From: JAJYRX01 sp041655275
GTDB taxonomy: Bacteria; Pseudomonadota; Gammaproteobacteria; Burkholderiales; Burkholderiaceae_B
Length of the DNA stretch: 64,000 bases
NCBI GenBank assembly: GCA_041655275.1
Contig: JBBAFU010000001.1
Span: 248,001 to 312,000, forward strand
Direction: 5' to 3'
Shown here one piece after another: positions 42,540 through 52,843 of this stretch (position 1 is the first letter of the stretch; each line of letters begins with the position of its first letter). Made by a program: the position numbers and the translations under genes. Under the pieces are notes generated by a model. That model did no database searches, had not been told where the DNA came from, and saw only the letters and a list, made by a program, of their open reading frames with translations.

Positions 42540-42920
42540 ATGAGCACAGTCGAGCTCGACAACGACGGCTTCCAGGCCGCCATCCAGGACAGCAAACCCC
42601 TGATCGTTGATTTCTGGGCACCCTGGTGCGGCCCCTGCCGGGGTTTTGCACCCGTGTTCGAAGCCGTGGCCGAACGCCATGAAGACATCACCTTCGGCAA
42701 GATCAACACCGAAGAGCAGCAGGAACTGGCAGCCGCCATGAGCATACGCTCCATCCCCACACTCATGGTGTTCCGTGAGCAGGTGCTGCTGTTTTCCCAG
42801 CCGGGCGCCCTCAACGAATCCCAGCTGGAAACCCTGGTCGAACAGGTGAAGGCACTGGACATGCAGCAGGTCCATGCCGATATTGCTGCGCAGCAGCAAA
42901 AAGCAGCATCAAACAGCTGA
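42540..42920 (+). CDS. Thioredoxin family protein
   Basis: This 126-aa cytosolic thioredoxin has the redox motif WCGPC with Cys30 and Cys33 (VDFWAPWCGPCRGFAP) and the cis-proline segment IRSIPTLMVF. It reduces protein disulfides. About 15 extra residues rich in Gln/Ala extend the C terminus beyond normal thioredoxin length. CTGGAG precedes the ATG. The gene ends overlapping the convergent YigZ-family gene by 12 bp. It may be a secondary thioredoxin; it could also assist the neighbouring Fe-S assembly operon, but that is only proximity. Confidence 0.9.
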   Translation: MSTVELDNDGFQAAIQDSKPLIVDFWAPWCGPCRGFAPVFEAVAERHEDITFGKINTEEQQELAAAMSIRSIPTLMVFREQVLLFSQPGALNESQLETLVEQVKALDMQQVHADIAAQQQKAASNS

Positions 42921-43496
42921 ACACCTCGCTTGGCCCCGCGTCAGGTTTTGCAGGGTTTCCTCGAACTCGGCAGCCTGGGTCTGTGGCAGCTCCAGAATCC
43001 AGCGCACGCCGTGCGCGTCGAACTGTTCTTCCTTCACATTGACGCCATAGCTTTCGAAGCGCGCCCGTACCCGGCCGATGTCGGCAAACGGGCAGTGGCA
43101 GTCCAGCCGCTGCATGTCCACCAGCGGCCGTTTGTCGGCAAGGCGCAGGCATTGCGCCGCGCAGCCGCCATAGGCACGCACCAGACCGCCCGTACCCAGC
43201 TTGATGCCGCCGAACCAGCGGATGACGAGCACGACCACATGGTCACAGTCCTGGCCCTGTATGGCCTGCAGGATGGGGCGACCCGCCGTGCCGCCGGGCT
43301 CGCCGTCATCGTAGAAACGATATTCATCGCCAATCAGATAGGCCCAGCAGTTGTGGGTGGCCTCGGGAACGCGCCGGCTTTCTATGAAGGCCAGCGCCTG
43401 TTCGGGCGTCTCCACGGTATCGGCAAAGGCAAGGAAGCGGCTCTTGCGCACGGTCTCTTCCCATTGCGCCGGCCCGATAAGGGTCAACTTGCTCAT
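42909..43496 (-). CDS. yigZ: YigZ/IMPACT family protein
   Basis: This 195-aa protein of the UPF0029/IMPACT family has an N-terminal domain with FYDDGEPGGTAGRPIL and VVLVIRWFGGIKLGTGGLVRAY, both highly conserved. A C-terminal ferredoxin-like DUF1949 domain follows. Biochemical role in bacteria is unclear; eukaryotic relatives modulate Gcn2. It is last in the minus-strand run that begins with the suf operon, 11 bp after ldcA, and overlaps the convergent thioredoxin gene by 12 bp. Confidence 0.88.
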   Translation of the reverse strand: MSKLTLIGPAQWEETVRKSRFLAFADTVETPEQALAFIESRRVPEATHNCWAYLIGDEYRFYDDGEPGGTAGRPILQAIQGQDCDHVVVLVIRWFGGIKLGTGGLVRAYGGCAAQCLRLADKRPLVDMQRLDCHCPFADIGRVRARFESYGVNVKEEQFDAHGVRWILELPQTQAAEFEETLQNLTRGQARCSAV

Positions 43497-43507
43497 GGGT
43501 GTCCAGT

Positions 43508-44446
43508 TTAGTCGTGCTCGTGCAGGACCAGCCAGGCGGTGTCATCCTCGACGGCCAGACCCACGTGCGCACCCACAGGCAAGGTGGCCTTGCCCGGCAC
43601 ATGGCCGTAGGGCAGACCGGGCACGACCGGCAGACCCGTACGGCGACGCAGCCACTGCCAGACTTCGGGCAGATCATAGCCGCGATCATGTTCGCCCAGG
43701 CGATAGCCGGTGAAGCGGCCCAGCAGGATTGCCTGCTGGCGCTGCAGGATACCGGCATGCCAGAGCTGGGCAAGCATGCGTTCTATGCGATAGGGATGCT
43801 CGCCCACATCTTCCAGGAACAGCAGCCCGCCATCCACCTGCGGCAGCCAGGGCGTCCCCACCAGCGAGCACAGCATGGCCAGGTTGCCCCCCCACAGGGT
43901 GCCGCGAGCATCGACGGCGTCGGCACCGGGCGCATCGAAACTGAGGATTTCCAGCTCGCCGCGCAAGGTTTCACCAAACAATGCACAGGTGAGCGGATCG
44001 GGAGATTCCACGCCGAAGTCGGGCACGGCGGACGGCCCTGCGTAGCTGATGGCGCCGGTTCGCGCAAGCAGGGCCAGGTTGAAGGCGGTGAAGTCGCTAT
44101 GCCCCACAAACCACTTGCCGCTGGCGGCCACACGATCCCAGTCGATGCGCTCGAGCAGGCGCGTGATGCCGTAGCCGCCGCGCGCCGACAATACGATAGG
44201 CAGTGGCTGCTCCAGGCTGCGTGCGATGGCGGCCAGCCGGACCTCGTCGGTGCCGGCAAAACGCTGGTGACGGGCGAGCGCCGCTTCATCCACGGCAGTC
44301 GCAAAACCCTGCATGCGCAACTGCCGGCATGCCACATCCAGGGCATCCGGCGATTCAATGGCGCTGGACGGCGAAATCAGATACACGCCGGAGGCGTTGT
44401 CGCCTCCGGCGTGCTCACAAGCATGCGGTTGGGGCGTGTCCGCCAT
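43508..44446 (-). CDS. ldcA: Muramoyltetrapeptide (LD-)carboxypeptidase, family S66
   Basis: This 312-aa serine peptidase removes the terminal D-Ala from muropeptide tetrapeptides in cell-wall recycling. GVYLISPSSAIES begins the fold, SARGGYGITRLLERIDW is the conserved signature, the nucleophile Ser is in FVGHSDFTA, and a C-terminal His lies in the region LPYGHVPGKATLPVG. No signal peptide is present, in line with a cytoplasmic role. It lies 7 bp after sufT, so it is probably transcribed with the suf genes. A perfect 13-bp hairpin lies within codons 12-21. Confidence 0.9.
   Translation of the reverse strand: MADTPQPHACEHAGGDNASGVYLISPSSAIESPDALDVACRQLRMQGFATAVDEAALARHQRFAGTDEVRLAAIARSLEQPLPIVLSARGGYGITRLLERIDWDRVAASGKWFVGHSDFTAFNLALLARTGAISYAGPSAVPDFGVESPDPLTCALFGETLRGELEILSFDAPGADAVDARGTLWGGNLAMLCSLVGTPWLPQVDGGLLFLEDVGEHPYRIERMLAQLWHAGILQRQQAILLGRFTGYRLGEHDRGYDLPEVWQWLRRRTGLPVVPGLPYGHVPGKATLPVGAHVGLAVEDDTAWLVLHEHD
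44384..44413 (-). terminator. Perfect 13-bp hairpin at the sufT/ldcA junction, possible attenuator
   Basis: CACGCCGGAGGCG (44384-44396) and CGCCTCCGGCGTG (44401-44413) are perfect inverted arms around a 4-base loop. On the transcribed minus strand it falls 41 bases after the sufT stop codon and inside the first codons of ldcA. The right side is followed by TATCTGATTTCG, so there is no real U-tract. It could slow or partly stop transcription out of the suf operon, stabilise the upstream mRNA, or simply be tolerated in the coding sequence. The structure is certain; the role is not. Confidence 0.5.
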
Positions 44447-44453
44447 GCGCAGT

Positions 44454-45011
44454 CTAGAGCAGCCCCATCTGCAGGCGTGCCGCCTCGCTGATCATCTCGC
44501 GGCTCCAGGGCGGATCCCAGACCAGATCGATCTCGACATTCTTCACGCCGGGGATGGTGGTCAGCTTGCTGCGTACATCGTCGGCGATCAGCGGACCCAT
44601 GCCGCAGCCGGGGGCCGTCAGCGTCATGTCGATTTCGATATCGAAATGCTCGGGCGTGACTTCCTTGATATCGCAGCGATAGACCAGCCCCAGGTTGACG
44701 ATATCGACCGGAATCTCGGGGTCGTAGCAGGTCGTCATGCGGCTCCAGGCCTCGTCCTCGACATACTGTGCCGTGATGGGCCCTTCGGGATGGTCATGAT
44801 CATCAACGATGGGCTCCAGGCCCAGTGCATCCGCATCCACGCCTTCGACCCGGTACAGGTTGCCCTGCACCATCACGGTCACGCTGGTGCCCAGCTGCTG
44901 GGTGATGACGGCGACGCAGCCTTCTTCAATGGTGACGGGCGAGCCGTGCGGCACGGTCACTGCCGGCACATCCCGGTTGACGACCACTTCTTCACGTGTA
45001 CGCATTGTCAT
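44454..45011 (-). CDS. sufT: SUF system iron-sulfur maturation protein SufT
   Basis: This 185-aa protein has an N-terminal extension (TREEVVVNRDVPAVTVPHG) and a C-terminal DUF59/MIP18-type domain (YDPEIPVDIVNLGLVYR, TLTAPGCGMGPLIADDV) with its conserved Cys. This is the SufT form found in SUF operons, which helps deliver clusters to target proteins. The ATG at 45011 is chosen since MTMRTREEV begins the family pattern. It follows sufU by 11 bp and is probably the last true Fe-S gene of the operon. Confidence 0.9.
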   Translation of the reverse strand: MTMRTREEVVVNRDVPAVTVPHGSPVTIEEGCVAVITQQLGTSVTVMVQGNLYRVEGVDADALGLEPIVDDHDHPEGPITAQYVEDEAWSRMTTCYDPEIPVDIVNLGLVYRCDIKEVTPEHFDIEIDMTLTAPGCGMGPLIADDVRSKLTTIPGVKNVEIDLVWDPPWSREMISEAARLQMGLL

Positions 45012-45022
45012 TGGAGATACTC

Positions 45023-45475
45023 CTACTCGGTTCTGGCCGTTTCGCCTGCACGCATGATGGCGTTGTGCAGGGTGTGCCATGCCAGGCTGGCACACTTGAC
45101 CCGCGCCGGAAATTCACGCACGCCGGAAAGCACTTCCAGCTTGCCGAAATCCCGCCCTTCGGGCCGCGCCTCGGTCAGAAGCAGATGGATGTCATTGAAC
45201 AGGGACTCGACCTCATCCACGGGCTGTCCCTTGACGGCTTCGGTCATGAGCGAGGCCGACGCCGTGGAAATTGCACAACCCTGGCCCACGAAGCTGACAT
45301 CCTCGATGATGCCGTCCTTCACTTTCACGAAGACTGTGAGCAGATCACCGCAAAGCGGGTTGTGACCATCAGCCATGTGGTCCGCATCTTCCATGTTGCG
45401 GAAATTGCGGGGGTTGCGATTGTGGTCAAAAATGACTTCCTGGTAAAGCTCGCGCAAATCACCGTTACCTGTCAT
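45023..45475 (-). CDS. sufU: Iron-sulfur cluster assembly scaffold / sulfurtransferase SufU
   Basis: This 150-aa IscU-fold protein carries three conserved cysteines: NPLCGDLL, GQGCAISTASASLM and VKCASLAWHTL. A roughly 18-residue insertion before the last Cys (region RPEGRDFGKLEVLSGV) marks it as SufU, which accepts sulfur from SufS, rather than IscU. Its start overlaps the sufS stop by 4 bp, which fits the partnership. Asp next to the first Cys suggests the zinc-binding site is intact. Confidence 0.92.
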   Translation of the reverse strand: MTGNGDLRELYQEVIFDHNRNPRNFRNMEDADHMADGHNPLCGDLLTVFVKVKDGIIEDVSFVGQGCAISTASASLMTEAVKGQPVDEVESLFNDIHLLLTEARPEGRDFGKLEVLSGVREFPARVKCASLAWHTLHNAIMRAGETARTE

Positions 45476-46734
45476 GCGGGGCGTCCTGTACCGAATAATT
45501 CCTGGGCCTTGGCCACCGCGGCCACCAGGTCCCTGACATCCTGGGCGGTATTGTAGAGCGCAAACGATGCCCTCGCCGTTCCCGGAATCCCGAAACGCGT
45601 CATGAGCGGCATGGCACAGTGATGGCCGGCGCGGATGGCAACCCCCTCGGTATCCAGGATGGTGCCCAGATCGTGGGGGTGAATGCCGTCCACGACAAAG
45701 GAGATGATGGCCGCCTTGTTTGCCGCCTCGCCAATGATGCGTACGCCCGGCAAGGCCAGCAGCGCCACCGTACCCTGTTCCAGCAGCTCGTGCTCGTGGG
45801 CCGCAATGCGGTCCAGGCCCACCGCCTGCACATAGCGGATGGCGGCATGCAGGCCCACCACGCCGGCAATATTGGGTGTTCCGGCCTCAAAACGCTGCGG
45901 CACGGGTGCATAGGTGCTTTCTTCGAAGCTGACCGTATGTATCATGTCCCCACCACCCACCCAGGGCGGCATGGCATCCAGCAATTCATGGCGTCCGTAC
46001 AGCACGCCCATACCCGTGGGCCCGTACAGCTTGTGGGCAGAGAAAGCGTAGAAATCAGCCCCAAGCGCCTGAACATCGACCGGCGTATGTGCAACCGCCT
46101 GCGCACCGTCCAGCAGCACGCGGGCACCCACGGCATGCGCCTGGGCAATCATTTCCCTGACCGGGTTGATGGTCCCCAGCGCATTGGAGATGTGCACCAG
46201 ACCGACCAGGCGGGTGCGCGGCCCCAGCAGCGACTGATAGGCTTCCTGGTCGAGCTCGCCGTTGTCCAGCACCGGGATGACGCGGATGACCGCGCCCGTC
46301 TGGCGTGCCACCAGCTGCCAGGGAACGATATTGGAGTGATGCTCCAGCGTGCTGAGCAGGATTTCATCGCCCTTGCCCAGGTTGGCCATGCCCCAGCTCC
46401 AGGCCACCAGATTGATAGCCTGCGTCGTCCCGCTAGTGAAGACGATTTCCTCGTTGCGCGCTGCATTGAGGAACTCGCGCACGGCCTCGCGTGCCGCATC
46501 GTAGCGATCGGTCGCGCGCTGCGACAGCAGGTGTACGCCGCGATGGATATTGGCGTTTTCACGTGCATAGAAATCCATTTCGGCCTGGATGACCGCCATG
46601 GGCTTCTGCGTGGTGGCGCCGTTGTCCAGATACACCAGGCGACGCCCGTGCACGCGCTCGTCGAGAATGGGGAAATCCGCCCGCCGATCGCTCAGATCAG
46701 GCAGGCTGATGGAAGGTAGTGCTGCAAGACTCAT
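45472..46734 (-). CDS. sufS: Cysteine desulfurase SufS
   Basis: This 420-aa PLP enzyme takes sulfur from cysteine and passes it as persulfide to SufU. The Schiff-base Lys is in FSAHKLYGPTGMG, the persulfide Cys in RAGHHCAMPLM, and YLDNGATTQKP and THHS-type residues (STLEHHSNIVPW) are as in group II desulfurases. Length is normal. It overlaps sufD upstream and sufU downstream by 4 bp each, so expression of the sulfur-donor pair is tightly coupled. Confidence 0.94.
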   Translation of the reverse strand: MSLAALPSISLPDLSDRRADFPILDERVHGRRLVYLDNGATTQKPMAVIQAEMDFYARENANIHRGVHLLSQRATDRYDAAREAVREFLNAARNEEIVFTSGTTQAINLVAWSWGMANLGKGDEILLSTLEHHSNIVPWQLVARQTGAVIRVIPVLDNGELDQEAYQSLLGPRTRLVGLVHISNALGTINPVREMIAQAHAVGARVLLDGAQAVAHTPVDVQALGADFYAFSAHKLYGPTGMGVLYGRHELLDAMPPWVGGGDMIHTVSFEESTYAPVPQRFEAGTPNIAGVVGLHAAIRYVQAVGLDRIAAHEHELLEQGTVALLALPGVRIIGEAANKAAIISFVVDGIHPHDLGTILDTEGVAIRAGHHCAMPLMTRFGIPGTARASFALYNTAQDVRDLVAAVAKAQELFGTGRPA

Positions 46735-48056
46735 GCGAGCTCTCCAAGGGCCTCACCGCCCGGCAGACGTGCACGCACCAGGGCGGCCACCTGCTTGCGC
46801 AGGCTATCGATCCGGATACGTTCGATCGCTTCGGTTGCGAAGGCATAGATGAGCAGGTTGCGCGCATGCGCGTCGTCAAAACCGCGCGTACGCAGGTAGA
46901 ACATGGCGTCCTCATCGAGCTGGCCGACCGTGGCGCCGTGCGCGCACTTCACATCATCGGCATAGATCTCCAGCTCGGGACGGGCGTCGGCCCTGGCCAT
47001 GCGCGACAGCAGCAGGCTGTCGGAGCGCTGCTCGGCGTCCGTGCCGTCGGCCCCTTCGGCCACCAGGATACGCCCGCCGAAGACACCGCGGCCGGCATTG
47101 TCCAGTATGCCACGATAGAACTCGCGACTGGTGCCCTGCGGGTGGGCATGATGGATGACTGTCGTGTGATCGACGTGGCGCCGGCCATTGACATGGTACA
47201 GGCCGTTGAGCAGGGTTTCGCAACGCTCGCCGCCAAACACCGTGCCGATGTCATTGCGCGCCAGCCGGGCGCCAAAGGACATGGAGTGCGAGTTGAAGAC
47301 CGAACCTGCCCCCTGGCTTGCCTGCAGCGCCGCCAGATGAAAGTCGTGTTCGCTCTCGAGCTGCAGCTTCATGTGCGTGAGCCCGGCCTCGCTGTCCACA
47401 CGGCAGCGCGTCACGGCGTTGGTGAGCGACGCCTGGTCGGCTGCGCCGTCCACACCGATGTAATGCTCGACGACCGTGCCATGCGCACCGCGCTCGACAT
47501 CGATCAGGTTGCGCGGGAAGGCCCAGCCCCCCGGCGTGGCCGACACGAACAGCAGGTAAACGGGCTGCTCCAGCGTCACGCCGGCAAGCAGCTGGATAAA
47601 GCCGCCGTCGCCGCCCATGGCCAGATTCAGTGCCGCCGGGCTGGCACCCTGGGTCTCGTCGCCGAACAGGGCCTGCACGGCATCGGCATGCGTCTTGACG
47701 GCTTCCGAGAGCGCCATCACATGCGCACCCTCCGGCAGCGAGCCCACCCTCGACAGGCCGGCCTCGTAGCGGCCATCGACAAACACCAGCCAATGCCCTT
47801 CCCTGGCATTGACGATGCTTTCAACCATGGCCTTCACCGTGGCCGCATCCGCAGCCTGACCGCCGGCAAAACCCTGTTGCTGCAAGGTGGCCAGTGAAGT
47901 ATGGCGCCAGCCTTCCTGGCGCGCGCCCGGCCAGCCTTCGGCGGCAAAGCGCTCGAGCGCCCTGCCCCGCACGGCATCCAGCCAGGCCAGCCCGGCCCCG
48001 ATGCCGCGTCCCGCCTGCGCACGGCTCTGTTCAATCCATTGCTCTGCGCTGCTCAT
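46731..48056 (-). CDS. sufD: Fe-S cluster assembly protein SufD
   Basis: This 441-aa SufB/SufD-family protein forms the SufBC2D scaffold complex with SufB and SufC. The C-terminal beta-helix has the typical LEIYADDVKCAHGATVGQLD with its conserved Cys-His, and RGILDNAGRGVFGGRILV. The N-terminal helical part is poorly conserved, as usual for SufD. Its ATG overlaps the sufC stop by 4 bp. Confidence 0.93.
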   Translation of the reverse strand: MSSAEQWIEQSRAQAGRGIGAGLAWLDAVRGRALERFAAEGWPGARQEGWRHTSLATLQQQGFAGGQAADAATVKAMVESIVNAREGHWLVFVDGRYEAGLSRVGSLPEGAHVMALSEAVKTHADAVQALFGDETQGASPAALNLAMGGDGGFIQLLAGVTLEQPVYLLFVSATPGGWAFPRNLIDVERGAHGTVVEHYIGVDGAADQASLTNAVTRCRVDSEAGLTHMKLQLESEHDFHLAALQASQGAGSVFNSHSMSFGARLARNDIGTVFGGERCETLLNGLYHVNGRRHVDHTTVIHHAHPQGTSREFYRGILDNAGRGVFGGRILVAEGADGTDAEQRSDSLLLSRMARADARPELEIYADDVKCAHGATVGQLDEDAMFYLRTRGFDDAHARNLLIYAFATEAIERIRIDSLRKQVAALVRARLPGGEALGELA

Positions 48057-48829
48057 GCCCGGGCTCCTGCGCCGGCGGCGCTCTTCTCGAGCTCCTTGAC
48101 CCAGCCATAGCCCTGGGCTTCCAGCTCGAGCGCCAGCTCGCTGCCACCCGAACGCACGATGCGCCCGTTGGACAGTACGTGCACGTGGTCGGGCACAATG
48201 TAATCAAGCAGACGCTGATAGTGGGTGATGACGATAAGGGCGCGATCCGGCGAGCGCAGACGATTCACACCATCGGCCACCACACGCAGCGCGTCGATGT
48301 CCAGGCCGGAATCGGTCTCGTCGAGGATGGCCAGCGTAGGTTGCAGCAAGGCCATCTGCAGGACCTCGTTGCGCTTCTTCTCGCCGCCGGAAAAGCCCTC
48401 GTTCACCGAACGGTAGAGGAACTCTTCCTTCATGCCCACGGCCTTCATCTCTTCCTTGACCCGCTTGAGGAAGTCCATGGCATCGAGCTCGTCGAGCCCG
48501 CGATGACGGCGCACGGAATTCAGCGCGGCACGCAGGAAGTAGGCGTTCGATACACCGGGAATCTCGAGCGGGTACTGGAATGCCAGGAACAGACCGTTGC
48601 GCGCCCTGTCCTCGACATTCATGTCCAGCAGATCCTGACCCTGGAACGCGACACTGCCCGAAGTGACCTCGAATGCATCACGCCCCGCCAGCACCTGGGC
48701 CAGCGTGCTCTTGCCCGAGCCGTTGGGCCCCATGATGGCGTGCACCTCGCCCGCCTTCACCGACAGGCTGAGTCCGCGCAGAATTTCCTTGCCTTCGACC
48801 GACGCCTTCAAATCCTTGATTTCCAACAT
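48053..48829 (-). CDS. sufC: Fe-S cluster assembly ATPase SufC
   Basis: This 258-aa soluble ABC ATPase powers structural changes in the SufBCD scaffold. Walker A is GPNGSGKSTLAQ, the signature FSGGEKKRNEVLQMA is the distinctive SufC form, and Walker B reads LAILDETDSGLDIDAL. It follows sufB by 11 bp and overlaps sufD by 4 bp. A few extra C-terminal residues rich in Ala are of no clear meaning. Confidence 0.95.
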   Translation of the reverse strand: MLEIKDLKASVEGKEILRGLSLSVKAGEVHAIMGPNGSGKSTLAQVLAGRDAFEVTSGSVAFQGQDLLDMNVEDRARNGLFLAFQYPLEIPGVSNAYFLRAALNSVRRHRGLDELDAMDFLKRVKEEMKAVGMKEEFLYRSVNEGFSGGEKKRNEVLQMALLQPTLAILDETDSGLDIDALRVVADGVNRLRSPDRALIVITHYQRLLDYIVPDHVHVLSNGRIVRSGGSELALELEAQGYGWVKELEKSAAGAGARA

Positions 48830-48840
48830 CCATATTCTCC

Positions 48841-50345
<1,505 letters not shown>

Positions 50346-50349
<4 letters not shown>

Positions 50350-50849
50350 TCGGAAATGCTCCATGAGGTTGGGCGAGGACTGATGCGCCGCACGCCGGGC
50401 GTTTTTTCGGCCCGGGAACGCCGGAAGTTGATGGGTGTGCCCATCTCCGGGCTGATCATGTCGGCCACGCTCACCGCTTCGAGAGTGTGACGCACAATGC
50501 TGTTGATACGTTCCCAATTGCTGCGGATATGACAATCAGCCTCGACGCTGCACACGCCGGGCGTGGCGGTGCATTCGGTGAGACCAAAAGGCTGGTCATC
50601 CAGGGCGTCAATGATTTGTGCGATGTTGATGTCCTGCGCCGGACGTGCCAGGCGATACCCGCCCCGTGCGCCGCGCGTGCTGGTGACAAGGCCGTTCTGG
50701 GCCATGGTCTTGAGCACCTTGCTGACCGTGGCCGGACCCAGGCCCAGAGCGCTCGCCAGACCCGAAGCACTGCTCATGCCGTCGGGCAGAGTGGCCATAT
50801 GAGTCAGGATGAGCGTGCCGTAGTCGACCAGCTTGCTGATACGCAACAT
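50346..50849 (-). CDS. Rrf2 family SUF operon regulator (IscR/SufR-like)
   Basis: This 167-aa Rrf2 protein probably senses Fe-S status and controls the suf operon it heads. The winged helix occupies residues 1-70 (LASALGLGPATVSKVLKTMA, RGARGGYRLARP). Three cysteines at 93, 100 and 106 (CTATPGVCSVEADC) followed by His107 match the cluster site of IscR in order and spacing (one residue more in the first gap). About 35 C-terminal residues beyond the core are basic. It starts at the ATG at 50849, just downstream of a promoter with an IscR-like palindrome, which suggests autoregulation. Confidence 0.92.
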
Positions 50850-50881
50850 GCGCTACAATTCCGCGTTGATTGGAACAGCGC

Positions 50882-50913
50882 ATATAGTACCGTTTTAGTC
50901 CTATATGTGTCAA
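50882..50913 (-). promoter_or_regulatory. suf operon promoter overlapped by an IscR-type palindromic operator
   Basis: On the minus strand TTGACA (complement of 50908-50913) and TACTAT (complement of 50884-50889) are separated by 18 bp and precede the Rrf2 gene by about 35 bp, a good sigma-70 promoter. A 25-bp imperfect palindrome at 50882-50906 lies between and over these boxes. It has perfect ATATAG/CTATAT outer arms, and its left half matches the type-1 IscR pattern ATA-N3-GACTA. Binding here would block RNA polymerase. The -35 box overlaps the stop codon of the upstream exporter gene. Confidence 0.72.
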
Positions 50914-52715
50914 TCCACAGGCGACTGTATTTCAGACCCTGTTTCAGACTGTGACCCGGCTTGCTGCAGCGCCCACATCTGCGCATAGCGCCCGCCCTGG
51001 TCCAGAAGCCCGGCATGGCTGCCGCGCTCCACTATCCTGCCCTTTTCCATCACCAGAATCTCGTCGGCATCCACGATGGTGGACAGCCGGTGCGCAATGA
51101 TGAGCGTGCTGCGGTGCCGCGCAATCTGCGCCAGCTCATCCTGGATGGCACGCTCGGTGCGCGTGTCGAGCGCGCTGGTGGCCTCGTCCAGAATCAGGAT
51201 GGGCGGGTCCTTCAGCAGCGTGCGCGCAATCGCCACGCGCTGCTTCTCTCCACCGGAAAGTTTGAGCCCGCGCTCGCCCACCGGCGTCTCGTAGCCGTCG
51301 GGCAGGCTGCGGATGAAATCGTGGATGCGGGCCGACTGCGCAGCGGCCACCACGCGCGCCTCGTCGGCACCGGGATCGCCGTAGGCGATATTGTGCCGGA
51401 TGCTGTCGTTGAACAGCACCGTGTCCTGGGGGACGGTGCCGATATGGCGGCGCAGACTGGCCTGGCTCAGCTTGCGTATGTCCTGGCCGTTGATGCGGAT
51501 GGCGCCGGCATTCACATCGTAGAAGCGGAACAACAGGCGGGCCAGTGTGGACTTGCCCGCGCCGGAAGCGCCCACCACGGCCACGGTATGGCCGGCGGGA
51601 ATGCGAAAGCTGACACCGCGCAGTATGGGGCGAACCGCCTCGTAGGAAAATTCGACATTGTCGAACTCCACTTCGGCCTGGCGCGTGTCCAGCGCCAGGG
51701 CATCAGGCGCATCGGCCACTTCCTGATCCTGCGCCATCAGCGTAAACATGCGTTCCATATCAGCCAGGGCATGCTTCATCTCCCGATAGACGAAACCAAG
51801 GAAGTTCAGCGGCGCATAGAGCTGGGTCAGATAGGCCGAGACCAGCACCACATCACCCACCGTCATGCTGGCATCCACGACGCCGGCCGCCGAAAGCCAC
51901 AGCAAGGCGGTGATGCCTACGGTGATGATGGCGGCCTGGCCGGCGTTGAGCACCGTCAGCGACACCTGGTTCTTGACCGAGGAATCCACCCAGCGCGCCA
52001 GGTTGTCATCGTAGCGCCCCACCTCATAGCCTTCATTGCCGAAGTATTTCACTGTCTCATAGTTCATGAGCGCGTCGATGGCCTTGCTGTTGGCGGCACT
52101 GTCCAGCGTATTCATGGTGCGCCGGTAGACCATGCGCTTTTCAGTGACCTTCAGGGTGTAGACGATATAGGCCAGAATGGTGCCCAGGGTGACCACGGCA
52201 AACGGCCAGTCGTAGCGCCACAGCAGCACGCCGGCAACCATGGCAATCTCGAGTATCGTGGGCAGGATGTTGAACACCATGAAGTTCAGCAGAAAGCCTA
52301 TGCCCTTGGTGCCGCGCTCGATGTCCCGGCTCAGGCCGCCTGTCTGGCGCTGCAGGTGAAACCGCAGGGACAGCGACAGCAGGTGACTGAAGAGCTGGCG
52401 CGCAATGCGTCGTATGGAACCCTGGGTGACGCGTGCGAACAGGGCGTCGCGCAGCTCGCCGAAAGCACTGCTCGCCAGGCGCGCAAAGCCATAGCCCAGC
52501 AGGGCCGCCACCGGAAGCACCAGCAGTGAGGGTTCAACGCCCAGCTCGTCAATGACCTGCTTCAGGAAGAAAGGCAGGATGACGCTGGCCACCTTGGCCG
52601 CCACCAGACAGGCCATGGCGACGAGCACGCGCCAGCGGAACTGCCAGACATAGGGCAGCAGCGATCGGATGGTCTGGAAGTCGTTGCGCGGAGCGCGCGT
52701 TCGGGATGCGTTCAT
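50910..52715 (-). CDS. Atm1-type ABC exporter (Fe-S/heavy-metal tolerance)
   Basis: This 601-aa half-transporter has an N-terminal six-helix membrane domain (about residues 25-330) fused to an ABC ATPase. Walker A is GASGAGKSTLARL, signature LSGGEKQRVAIARTL, Walker B LILDEATSALD. Segments such as LSLRFHLQRQTGGLSRDIERG and YETVKYFGNEGYE mark the Atm1/ABCB7 branch, which exports a glutathione-linked sulfur or metal species. The gene is immediately upstream of the suf operon, with its stop codon inside the suf -35 box, so read-through could add to suf expression. Substrate is inferred from family only. Confidence 0.92.
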   Translation of the reverse strand: MNASRTRAPRNDFQTIRSLLPYVWQFRWRVLVAMACLVAAKVASVILPFFLKQVIDELGVEPSLLVLPVAALLGYGFARLASSAFGELRDALFARVTQGSIRRIARQLFSHLLSLSLRFHLQRQTGGLSRDIERGTKGIGFLLNFMVFNILPTILEIAMVAGVLLWRYDWPFAVVTLGTILAYIVYTLKVTEKRMVYRRTMNTLDSAANSKAIDALMNYETVKYFGNEGYEVGRYDDNLARWVDSSVKNQVSLTVLNAGQAAIITVGITALLWLSAAGVVDASMTVGDVVLVSAYLTQLYAPLNFLGFVYREMKHALADMERMFTLMAQDQEVADAPDALALDTRQAEVEFDNVEFSYEAVRPILRGVSFRIPAGHTVAVVGASGAGKSTLARLLFRFYDVNAGAIRINGQDIRKLSQASLRRHIGTVPQDTVLFNDSIRHNIAYGDPGADEARVVAAAQSARIHDFIRSLPDGYETPVGERGLKLSGGEKQRVAIARTLLKDPPILILDEATSALDTRTERAIQDELAQIARHRSTLIIAHRLSTIVDADEILVMEKGRIVERGSHAGLLDQGGRYAQMWALQQAGSQSETGSEIQSPVD

Positions 52716-52843
52716 TCAAGGGGTTCCATTGAAGACCGCCAGTATACGAAACACCGAAACATCGCGAAGCATCTGTGCGCCGCTGCGGGTGCAGGGATGA
52801 TAGCGACCAGCCTACAATAAACCGCTTTGGTTCCCGGAACGTC

